Part shown: piece by piece, positions 27,056-38,900 of the stretch
How the letters are laid out: each line of letters opens with the position of its first letter
How positions within the stretch are numbered: position 1 is the stretch's first letter
NCBI GenBank assembly: GCA_029204225.1
Contig: CM055108.1
Span: 20,591,644 to 20,655,643, forward strand
Source: Diphasiastrum complanatum
Lineage: Eukaryota > Streptophyta > Lycopodiopsida > Lycopodiales > Lycopodiaceae
Reading direction: 5' to 3'
Length of the DNA: 64,000 nt
Made by a program: the position numbers and the translations under genes
The notes under the pieces: generated by a model
The model's database searches: none
The model's input: only the letters and a program-made list of their open reading frames with translations
Told to the model about the DNA's origin: nothing

Positions 27056-27906
27056 AAAAATGTTTTAGAATCCCTGCTATGGGTCAGAATCTGCTTGTTC
27101 TTAACCAACTAGACGATGCCAATATGTCCAATATCAGTCCTCAAAAATGCTACAAACTTCGAAGTATTTTGGAGCAATGTTCGAGAACGCCGGCATAGTT
27201 CAAGAATGGAACCGACATCTTTTCTCAAAAACCGGCATGGCAAAAATTGTACAAGATATTTTATGTCATAAATCTTGGGTTTTATAAGAGAATACCAGCA
27301 AGAGAGGCCGAAGAACTTTTTCACATATCGGTTTTGGAGAGAAAAAAAGGTTCTCGAACATTGATTTTGGAGGACTAATTCCTTGATACCTTGGTGCAGT
27401 GTTCGGGAAAGCCGGCAAAGTTCAGGAATGAAATCGGCAACTTTTGTCAAAAACCGACATGCTCGAAAACTTGCAGGTTTTTTTAGGTCATAAAGCAATG
27501 TATAACCGGCATGTATTGAGGGTCATTCTTGAGAAAATCGAAAGAGTTCAAAAAATACAGGTTTTTGGAGGAGAACCCAAAAAAGGTTTCCCAAACGCTG
27601 CCTCGGTGGTTCAAAACTTCGATACGTATAGTCAAGGCCGGGCGAGTTCAGCCGTCAACCGACGTTCACATGCATGATGCATCCATATACTATATATTGA
27701 GTTTGCTTAAAAGAAATGGGGGCTTTTGTCATTTTGACGTGCCCTTGGCAACTGGCCATCGCAAATTGGTCACAGGTGGCAACCCGTGAAACCTTCAGAG
27801 CTACGGGACTTGTACACGCCCCTGAATGGCAGCATTGGCACGCTACGATCTGAAGGCGTGCACCGTTAGATGAGCGTCGAGAAGAGTCCAAGTGGCGGCG
27901 ATTGGT

Positions 27907-27914
27907 CACGTGGC
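27907..27914 (+). promoter_or_regulatory. G-box/ABRE-like element upstream of PU1
   Basis: CACGTGGC lies 140 bp before the presumed PU1 start codon. G-box motifs are common in light- and ABA-responsive plant promoters; a role here is inference. A TATA-like ctatatattg is at about 27690, and no transcription start can be read. Confidence 0.35.
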
Positions 27915-28053
27915 AGGCATCGAACGGGAGGGGCCATAATCTGTCGTGCCATTAGGGCCCCGACCAAACAGAGAGCAATATGAGCACTGTTTCTGTGTTT
28001 TTCTGTGTCAGATTTGTGTGTAAAACAGTGATGCATCGCTCGTCTTTTCTGCA

Positions 28054-28355
28054 ATGCCAGGGATGATGATGCTTCAATCTTCAATTCCTGTTATTGTAAA
28101 CGGGATCTGTCAGCTGCCCACCAATGGCAGATCAATGCTGCTTGCTGCACAATGCCAGGCTTCTTCTGGGAGCTACAGCGGATGGGATGCGACAGCAGCA
28201 TTCCCTTTGCAGACCCATTCCTCGCTGATTGCAAGGAAAGGGCAGAAGACCCAGGCTTCGAGAAGGGAAAATGCAAGCAGAGGCTTGGGGATCGTTGCAG
28301 CCAATTCGCAGCAGGAAACCTCAGGAATCTTACCTTTGAGAATTCATTACCACAG
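28054..28355 (+). CDS. PU1: PU1 exon 1 (transit peptide)
   Basis: Starts at the ATG at 28054 and ends CAG|GTATTG. About 100 residues, rich in Ser, Gln, Arg and Ala and nearly free of acidic residues in the first 60, as expected of a plastid transit peptide. The final residues (LPLRIHYHR) are the first conserved N-domain strand. An overlapping 11-codon upstream ORF starts at 28031 and ends at 28066 in another frame. It matters only if transcription starts upstream of it. Confidence 0.75.
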
Positions 28356-31300
28356 GTATTGGGCAGTTGAAACCATTGTTGAGGGGCGGTATATTTTGTT
28401 GCCCTTCATCCTCTGTGCTTGTTTGTGTCTACAGGTTCCAATTCTGAATTGCTCCTTACCAAGTAGTCGGGTTTGAGGGTTGCCATTGCCGTTGAATGGC
28501 TCAGGCATGTCAAGCATTAGCAGAGCAAACTTTTGACCATGGTTGCTGCTTAAGTCTGCAAGAGAAGAGCTAAAATAAGGATAGAATCAGTGTTTTTAAT
28601 TGCGTTCTCTTATTGTAAAACATCCAATATCGAATGAAGTAAGTTTTAATCTTCCGAAATTGGCACTCAACAAATGGGGTTGAACGTACTCATACGTGGA
28701 GGACATAAAGAAGCTCATCATTTCTGTAACAGATTCTTTATCTGGAATTAGCTGTGCGTATGAAGATAGATTAATTTTTTTTTCTCAATGCGAGTTCCTT
28801 ATGTGCAAAAAGTCAACAAGCCAACGTGTTGTTCCCCCAAACAACAAAAACGAATTTGGAGCAAGGCCTCAAGGCCCACTTTCTAGAACTTACTGTTTAC
28901 ATGCCAATTATAAATCACTTTCTGTTTGGACGAGGATAAGAGAGAAACTCACGGCTCTGATCAATGAGGAATATACCAGCAATCAATGATCATGCTACTT
29001 GATGCTGCGTAACCAGGAGAAATACACACCTGGAATAAGAGAGCTTTTTTTCTGCGTCAGTTTTGTCCATTGATATGTGCATGTGTTTAGGTGTGCTTAA
29101 CAGTGGCAAGCACTTTTTGTGTTTGTTTCGTGATTTTGCCGTTTTGCATGCACGTTACCAAAGCTAGTTCCAGGTATTTGCATGCCCCCCTGTTCTCTTC
29201 GTGCATTTCACAATGCCTGGACATCTTTTGACGGGTTTTTCTTGTTTGGGGTCCACAGACATTCTTAGAGGACTTCTTAAGCTACTGTGCTAGTCGAACT
29301 AGGAATTCTTACAACTGACACTGGAAGAAGAGGGCCTGAAACTTCAATCTAGGAATTTTCTTACAACTGACATTGGAAGAAGAGGGCCTGAAACTCAAGC
29401 CGAATCTACTGAGTTGGGACTAGCTCCCTGAGAGACATAGAATTAGAAGTACAGACTGATTAGATCCTTTTCTAGGATAATCTCTAGTTAGCACCAAGTT
29501 AGGGGAAGTCATGAGGTTTGGACATGAGAGACACAGTTTACTTTTTTTAAATCTTTTGAGTGAATACTTGTTCTATCAGGGATGTCTGGATTGTGAAACA
29601 GCCACTTGCTGAGATGTTGCTTCTAAATCTTTGAAGTGAATACTTGGTGTATCAGTGAAGTCCAGTTGACAATTGTGAAACATTTCCATATTATTCTGTA
29701 GGAAACATGGAGATTATGCCGACTGGGGCCTTCATGTCTGGGGTTGTACCATGTTCTCAAGAGCTTGGGAGGATCCATTACTTCCTAGTGGAGTAGACGA
29801 CTTTGGTGTTTACTGGGATGTCACAACAAAAGATGGAGGGATCCTGAATTTTATGATTCACCAAGGAGATATAAAAGTTTGTTTCCAAAACTTGTTCCAA
29901 TAGTTCCATCATCATGTCTGTGTTGCAGAAACATTTATGAGCTTTCTTTCTGTAAGCGCTTAAAGAAACAGCTATCAAACTGTACTGTGTAGTTGGATCA
30001 GCTTATAAGCTTTGCTGTTTAATAGCTTCCATAATAACAGAAATTTGTACTTGTTTGACTGATGGTAATTGCCACAGGAGAGAGCAGGTTCATTGCCACA
30101 TGCAGGACATGCTATTGTCTGGGTGGTACAAGATCAGCTAAACCAGTTCTTTAAAAAGCCAGACCTTTATTCTTTGCCCATGGTAACACTGTGACTCTGC
30201 CTGTCTATCTCGGTCCTGCAACATTCTTTTCTCACTGTTATGATACGTATATGTTCAGGTCTGATCTTACCTTCTTTATCCAACTTGTTAATACATCACT
30301 GGTGAATAGGCAAAAATTCTTCCTTGCCGCACCCTGATGCTGCTATACATCCATATTGACAAATCATGTTTTATCAGTCAAAAAGGACATGCTTACCTTT
30401 CGCTGTTGTGCTCATCTCCTACATATTGGTGATTACAATGCTGATGTTTAGTTGCAATGATTTTTTAGAGCACATGTTTTTTCTTGGACACCTTGGAGCT
30501 TCTTTTGCGATTCTGGAAAATCATCTTTTTTGTTATCCTCTTTCTGTATTTTTCCAAATTGCTTGCATTACGTACAGATGGTAAAAGGAAACAAGCAGAG
30601 TGAATATCAAAGTGAGGTATTTTGCACACGAGTTGCAAGATAGGTCAACAGAAAATAGGAGCAACAAAAGGCTATTCTAACTCAACCTTCACTTGTCACT
30701 TCCACTTGTCCAAGTGTGATGCATCATACGAACATTCGAAAGACTAATTTCATTTGCTCATGTTCTCTTCAATGACTAAGGAGCTTGAGATAGGTCTCAA
30801 TTGATCCTTTGATGGGAATGTGTTGAAAGTATGGCCCTCAAAGTTGCAGATACCCCTTGGGTTATATACTACGATTGATATTCAAATGACCTGGTTAGTG
30901 TTCATAAACATGGGTTAGAAGGTACCCAATTTACTATGAGATCAGATGGAGATACTATTGCCTATTTTGAGATGCACCTATTATGGACTCTTATAGCATA
31001 TGAGAATCCACACTATGTTGCATTCATGGTACGAGAGATGTTCTTACTATGATAGGATCTATGTCAGCCAGCTCAACAGAGTCACTCCAATACACAACTC
31101 CAAACTACGTCCTTTTTTCTAGTAGAAGACCATGGATAGATCCAAATTCAGATGATGGTGATGATGACGATGACACTCCTGCACATAGACACCACAGACG
31201 AGCGTATCAGCCAACATTATGTCATTGTTAGAGCTATATGTCCTACCATGCAGAGACACACATCCCATAGGCGACCTCCTCAATGACGTCAGCAGCACAC

Positions 31301-32848
31301 CACAACCATACCTCCAACAACAACTTCTACTACATCCTTCTTCAGTAGCAGCAGGATGATGGCAATATGTTATACCATCATGTTTGTAGATGGATATATT
31401 TTGCATTATATTTCTCTTAAACCTTAGCATTTAGATCTATATGTAGTCTTTTTTATTGTTTTGAAGAGGTTTCATACGCTCCCAATGATGCCATATGCTT
31501 GACATTTTACTCTTTTGTCTTATGTGCCTTGTGGCATTGAAAAGACATCAATAAAGCTTTCTTCTTTCTTTCTATCTTTCTTTCTTTCTATCTTTCTTTC
31601 TTTCTTTCTTTTGTGTGTGCGAGATTTTATTTAAATACTAGTTGTTGGTACATTCATGTGTTGTCGTTCTAGGTTGTGATCGTTTGTAACTTATATCTAT
31701 CATGCTATGCACAATGCATTTCAGGGTTTAACATTATGTGACATAAGTGGAGTCTATCAGTTTGAAGGTCTTTAGTTTTGTTGTTCTTTGGAGTTATTGT
31801 AGCTTCACACCAAAATGTGTTGACGTGATGATTACTTAAGCCCCAAGTTAGACATTGTGTGGCACATTACGCTTAACTTTTAATTTATATTTCTTGATTG
31901 CATAAATCTTTTTTCTTAAACTCTTATTTACTCAAATTGACAACAACTAGCAGGCATGATTCTAACAGTAAGTGGTATCTCAACCTCTTTTCATTTCTAG
32001 GGTGATCTAGGCTTGGCACGTGCTTTTTGGGTCACAAGGGATTTATTAGCTTGGCATTTGGATGCTGCAAATAGTCACGTTAATTTGCATGCTAGCAAAA
32101 AAGCAACTTTACACCTCTCAGAAAAAGGGGTTGAAGGTTTGTGTGAGCTTGTTTTTTTGATTTTGTAGCTGTGTGCTTTGTTTGGCTAGTGCATGATTGT
32201 TTGTGCATGTAGCATTTAACATGCTCTTTAAAGCTAAACGTATTTTCAGGTTCTTCCTCTTGTTGCATACAGCTTCTGAAAGTTGTCTGTAGCATTGATC
32301 TTGTGGAAGATGTAAACTTTTAACGAACATGCCTAGGAAATTGTATGTTTGCTAAAGAAATCAAATTGTCATTTTTTACTTGTAGGAGGAGATTTGAAGA
32401 TTAAGCTTGAACCACACTTGAATGGACTTCCAGATGAGGCAAGTATTTTAAGTGGTTGATGTTTGTGTTAAGCTAGTACAAGGCTTAGATTTTAAGTCAA
32501 AATCTAATTTTAAGAAACACGCTCACATTAAAATTCTTTTCCTACATGTCAAATGTTACTAATGTGTCATTTTATGTTCTAAAGTGTGTGCATGTATTGT
32601 CTTGAAGTCATGTTGGCATTTTACCATGAATCATTTTTAGATATTAGGGTGTCCATCCTTTCAAGAGTCACATGAATGCTTCTTGGTTTCCAAGGGGAGG
32701 CTCAAACTTGGGAACAAAGAAACTTTGGATGTCAAGCTAACCACATGAATGGAAGAACTCAATGATCAACGTTATGAACACACAAAATAAAGAGATATGG
32801 ATCACCATAACACATGTTCATTAGTATCTCCACATCACAATGCTACCA

Positions 32849-32903
<55 letters not shown>

Positions 32904-35900
32904 CATAGGTCCCGCGGTACTGGGTACCGCGGATCCCGGTACCGCGGGACCATACTGGTACCGCGGTACCATGATGGTACCGCGGTACCACAATATAATA
33001 ATATATTTATTATTTAATATTTTTTTTAATTTTTTTTTACCTAAACCTACCCGCCCCCCTCGCATTTCCTCTGAAATTTTTTTGAGCCCTCTCCGCCCTG
33101 CCATCGCTGCTGGTTTTTCTTGCCTGCCTTTGATTCCTTGCGTCGCCCATCGCCCACGCAACGCCCTGCCTTGCATCTGATTTCCTTTGCCCTGCACTCG
33201 CCCATTTTCAGCGTCTCTCCAACAGTGAACCCTGCTGTTTTTTTTCCAGCAATCCATCCCTCATTTCATCTGCAATGGTGCAATCCGACCTTTCCGGTCT
33301 GTGGGACGAGGTAGACATTGTCAGGCGGGTTGCCGACAAGGCCAACAAGACCGGTCAGAAGATCGTGCGCTGCCGATACTGTCTCGTCGAGTTTGCTGCA
33401 TCCCTCACTCGCCTTAAAGGCCATCTGCTCGGTGCACGCGCCAAAAATGGTGCCACCTTGAATGCTGCCCCTTGTGGCAGCATGACCGTCCCCGACAGGC
33501 AGCGACTACTGGACACCTACGGGCCGCGGCTCGTGGCAGGGGAGAACACCATTTCGGAGGGCGTTCTCCGATTTTGCACCGCTCCTTATGTGACTAACCC
33601 AGAGTTGCTGCCTGCTTGGCTGGCACGCACGAGGAGAGGGAGTGCATCCTCCTCTGGTCCCTTTGCCCCTCAGACAGCTCTGCCTCATGCACCCCCATCT
33701 GCTCAGATTCCGGTGGATCCCGTCCCATCGCGTCCGACAGTTGCCACTGCGGTTCCACCACCACCCACCGTTGCTCGCACTCCACCAGTCTACGACTTTC
33801 TCATGGACTCTCCGCCACCCGAGCAGGCCCAGGATGGTACTGGGAGGATGTGGAAGAGATCCCTTCTTCCTTCCCTTCCCATCCGGATGACCTCCTCAGC
33901 CAGCAGTTTTCGTACCCCATGCCAGATGTTGCCCCTCCACCAGTGCACCCCACCTATGCTGCTGCACCCATCCCTGCCAGTGCATCCCACTCTCCCCATT
34001 CCACGTCTACAGCCGATGCATCCACCAGCGCCCAGCCTGTCGCGTCATCGTCCATTCCCGTCACGGTTGGTGCACCGTGCTGGAGGTCCACCACCCGTCG
34101 TCCACCAGGGAGAGCCCTCGTGCAGCAGACCATTCGCGGCGCGCATCAGCCGCACATGGACAGAGAGGCCACACAGGCCGTGGCCAGTCTGGTTTACGAG
34201 CTGAACCTGCCCTTTGCCATCACCGACTCTGAGCCCTTCAGAAGGGCCTTCCGCCTTGCACAGTCTGTCAGCCCTAGCTGGAGAGTCCCTAGTTCAGAGG
34301 TTGTCCGCACACACATGCTGAGGGATAGGGTCGAGTCCTTGTCTAGAGAGATGGAGCCTCTGCGTCGGCACTGGGCCACTTACGGTTGCAGCATCATGTC
34401 CGATGGCTGGACTGATGTCAGGAGGAGGCCGATCCTCAACATACTGGTCTCCAGCTGCATGGGCACACAGTTTTTGAGGGCAGTGGATTGCAGCAGGGGG
34501 GGGAGAGTCATATCTGCAGAGTTCATGTTTGATGTCATCAGGTCTTCCATCCTAGCCATAGGCCCACAGCATGTCGTCACGGTGGTGACGGACAATGCCA
34601 CGAACTGCATTCAGATGGGTGTACTGCTAGAGGCCGAGTTCCCTCATATTGTTCATACCCCCTGTGCAGCCCACGGCATAGACCTTTTGATGGGGGACAT
34701 TGGAGCACTTCCCTGGGTTAGAGCCATCGTCCGGGAGGCCCTCTTCCTGGTGACTTTTGTCACCAGAAAGAGGCGTGTTCTTGCCATGTTCCGGGTGTTT
34801 AGCCATCTGGACCTCCGTAAGCCAGCCCCCACGCGCTTTGCATTCGACTTGGTGGTCATCGACCGTTTGATCAGGTGCAGCTTCTACAGATGGTTGCCAG
34901 TGATCTTTGGGGTGCCAGTACATTTCCGCACACTGAGGATGGGGAGCACTTTTCTTCCACGGTGAGGGGAGACCAGTTCTGGAGGGATGCACAGACATTG
35001 TCAGGACTGCTTCGACCACTCTACATTGTGCTCCGCATGGCTGACAGCGAGGGGTCGACACTTGGACTGGTGTATGAGCTCATGGACCGGATTGGACAGT
35101 TCCTGCAGCTGCCCATCTTGCAGCCAGAGAGGTAAGCGGTACAGTGTTGCAATTGACCTTTATCTTTTCAGTACTTGCTAGTTTGTTTTTCTGTCAATGT
35201 TAAGCTTTTTCGTAATGCCCTAAACCACATGCCCCTCACCTGCAGGATGACAGAGCTGAAGTTCATATGGGAGACGCGATGGAACTACTTCCACAGGAGT
35301 ATCCACAGCGTTGCACACATGCTGCATCCCCTCTTCCTCTCTCCGACACAGATCGCAGACAGGGAGCTCGAGGCCGATTGGCTTCAGTACATTCACAGGG
35401 TGGGTCCACACATAGGTTTGGATCCTATCAGGCTCATGGAGGAGCTCGCTGCATTTCGTTTCGGCATGGGCACATTCGGCCACCCGGCTGCCCAGGATCC
35501 AGAGAGGAGGCAGCTACCCATTACCTGGTGGACCATGTTCGGTAGCACATACCCATCTATACAGCGTCTTGCACTGCGTGTCCTTTCTCAGGTATGCATC
35601 TCATTTTATCCTCCATTTTTTGTGTTTCGTTGAAGTTTCACCTTTGCCACAATGTGCTGAAGTATTTCAATGCACGCACCACAGGACTGTGCTGCCTCTG
35701 TGTGTGAGCGTAATTGGAGCACATGGGCACTGATTCACACGAGGAGAAGAAACCGGTTGTCAGTGAGTCAGTTGGAGCGGTTGGTGTTCTGTAGCACCAA
35801 CGCACGTCTCGCCAGGAGGCTTCCGACCATTACGAGCGCATTGCAGGTGATAAGCTAATCTTTCATAGCATGTTGGTTGACTCCTGGTATGTTGGTTTCA

Positions 35901-38900
35901 TTTCTTGAAAAAGTTGTCTCTCTGACATGCAAATTTTAAACCTTGCAGACGAAGATATCTGATTTGGAGCGCCAGGTTGACTTGCCTACGGACAGCACCC
36001 ATCCCATGCCTGCAGATGACCTGGGCACACAGTTGATGGCAGAGAGAGAGAGGGAGCTTGCCGAGATGAGAGAGAGAGAGCTTGGGCTTGAGCACAGAGA
36101 GCCCCCATTGTATGAGGCAGATGAGCCAGTGTCAGAGGATGAGCATGATGAGGATGAGCCCATTCGGGTTGTGTTTGCCAGACCAGAGAGGGATGAGGCA
36201 GATTATACAGGTGCAGGGCACACGCCACGGGCAGGGGTCACAGGTGCATCACGTGGCAGAGGTGGGACACATGGCACAGGTTATACCGGCAGACAGGCAG
36301 GGCACACAGGGGGGGGCAGTGGCATACCTACCTATGTCGACATGATGGAGGAGGCTCTTGATAGAGGGCAGAGTGGTTTAGATGCTGGTCCCGCAGATGT
36401 TTGGATGCGTGCAGCACAGAGTCATGGCCGTTACTACGACAGCACACCAGAGGAGGCACCTGATGACTTTCATTGCACAGATTGGGAGGCCATGCAGGGT
36501 CTACAGGGTGCACATGATGAGGCACGGGATGAGGCTTGGGTTGATTCAGGGGTTGGTGCACAGGATGATTCAGAGGTCGGTGCACAGGATGATTTAGAGG
36601 CTGGTGCACAGGATGAGTCCCAGAGCCCAGAGCATTTGTATTCGGATGCCCAGCTGGCCGACTTGGTTGCCACATTGGATTCAGAGGCCCAGCAGATGCC
36701 GAGTGTCAGGGCGCCCCCATCATCTCTTGCCAGCATGCCACACACAGAGTCCCAGCCAGAGCAGCCGCATGAGGTGCCTACAGTTCCTCCAGCTCCTCAG
36801 AGGGTGTATGTGGGTCGCACAGCTCCTCCAGTGCCACCGATGCCATTTAGGCCTGCATCCCCTTCATCGCCGTCCACTTCTGCAGCACCAGGTCTCCATG
36901 GCAGGCCACCATCTTCACATCCACAGTGGCTCCTCCAGTGGCAGCACCCACGTCACATCCTCCTCCTTTGGCAGCACCCAGGATGTACCAGTACCGGCCA
37001 CCACAGCGCCCCTTTCAGTACATATCGCCACTGTACTCGCCTCCTGCACAGCCAGTTCCTCCACCTGCAGCAGCCCCACGGGCACACACTCCACGAGCTC
37101 ATCCTCCTCGCTCAGTTGCACAGGGAGTTCCCTCTTTTGCTTCCCTATCCCAGCCGGCCTCAGCTTGGGCCCAGCCTAGCCAGCCAGGTGATTTGCATGG
37201 GGGTGACGAGGCATTGACAGCTCCTCTTGTCCGCAAGAGACCAGGCAGGCCCAAGGGTGCACCGAACAAGAAAGGCAAGGCACAGAAACTGCCAGGGAGG
37301 AGAGGACGACCACGCAGGGCTCCAGGTACAGGTAGAGGTGCAGTATCACAGCCAGTTGGAGCAGGTGTTGTTGGTTTGGCCTGCTTGGGGGCTGATGCGG
37401 AGGCTGATTGGGAGGATGAGGATGGCGAGTCTTCCCCCTCGGATACACAGCCCATGCCAGTTCCAGACAGGCAGAGATATCGGCTGCGAGAGTCAGCTGG
37501 GGGCCCTGAGTTGTCTCCAGAGCATTCGTCTGAGTCAGAGCCAGAGCATTGATTGTGGCTCTATTGTTTTAGTTTCAGTAGTTTGTCTCTAGCAGTCGGT
37601 CTACCATTGTACTCAGATGATTTTTCACATTATATACAGTGTTTGGCCTACATTATTTGCTGCACATTGTGCGTATGTCGCTCTGTACATGTGATGCTTT
37701 ATTTTATGTTGAAGAATTCTATGTGCGTGTGTGAATCCTATTTTCATTTAATTTCGTTTGAAGTGAATGCTAGCTTCACATATATGCACCTACATCATGA
37801 GCACAGCAATCACCCCTACACCCCAAACGACATTGAATAAACACATGTAATACATCTGCATTTAAAAAAATTACAAACATTGCATCTTACATGACCAGGC
37901 TCGCGTTGCACAAAAAACAACTATGTATATATTCAACCGTTGTATCAGGATAACATCACATATACTGTCATTTTTTTAAGCAGCCATCTAGTTATTTGCT
38001 GCACCATAAACTGCCGAAAACTACATAGCAACAGTCCGCCACATACGGGTGGACCTCATCTATTCTAAACATCCCTCACTGATCCTCCACCGACTCCTCG
38101 CCCTCGTCTGGTGCATTGTTTTGTCGCTCTTGCTCTGCCTCCCGGTTAGCCCGAGCTGCCTCCTGGTTAGCCCGACGTCTGGCCGCCCTTTCCCTGACCA
38201 TGATGAGCTGCCGTCGTGTGAAATTCATTCCGATCTGCTCATCCAGATCCAGCTCGACAGCGGGGACAGGATCCACAGCGGGGGCGGGTGGCTCCGGTTC
38301 CGGATTTCTCTGTCGAGTCTGTCGCAGCATCTCTCGGATATCTGCCTCTTGCTTCCGATGCCTCTCGTTGTGCCTTCGGATATCTTCCTCAAGCTTTCTC
38401 CTGGCTTCGCCCTCGGGCTTCGGTGGTATTCGCTCAGCCATCTCGATCGACCTTCTCCTCACAGCACCCTGATCCTTGAACACCCTCTCACAGCACCCTG
38501 GCTCTCAAACAGCCTCTCACAGCCTGTCACCGGCTCTCGCTTGCTCTCTCACTGTCTATCACTAGCCCTCTCACAGCCTCTGAAAATGCCGACCACAATG
38601 GCATTGTGAGTGCCTATTTATCCCCACAGCCTGATCGGCCATGTGGATCCCCATCATCCCTCCATGTGCCTCCGTACCTGCCCCCATGTGATGCTCCCCC
38701 CTGTGTTGGTCTCCCATTGGGCCCATGGTCTGCTCACCCACAATGCCCATGTGCCTCTGTACTTGCCCCCATGTGATGCTACCCCCCTGTGTTGGTCTCC
38801 CATTGGCCCCTCGGTCTGCTCACTCGCAGTGCCCATGTGCCATTGCAACAGTCCCCTGCATCATGTACTGTACCCTCTTTTTTTACACCCAGAACCCCCT

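Larger units (their letters stand above)
25761..28030. other. Upstream region of PU1; repeats, no gene seen
   Basis: Contains a GA microsatellite (26577-26646), a 56-bp tandem duplication (about 26946-27055) and a diverged pair of about 110-bp repeats (27160-27285 and 27395-27500). The right end is presumably the PU1 promoter. Short frames here are not convincing genes. Confidence 0.5.

Noticed and set aside
28696-28989. 97-residue frame in PU1 intron 1
   Set aside because: No recognisable motif, lies inside an intron and has no splice context.
31049-31430. Asp-rich and His-rich short frames
   Set aside because: Low-complexity composition in an intron with no supporting signal.
33837-33899. 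63-bp intron to repair the first transposase frame break
   Set aside because: It has a good pyrimidine tract but its length is a multiple of three, so it does not change the frame.
35943-37217. Separate acidic protein downstream of the transposase
   Set aside because: It follows an acceptor site in phase with the previous transposase exon and is best read as transposase exon 4.
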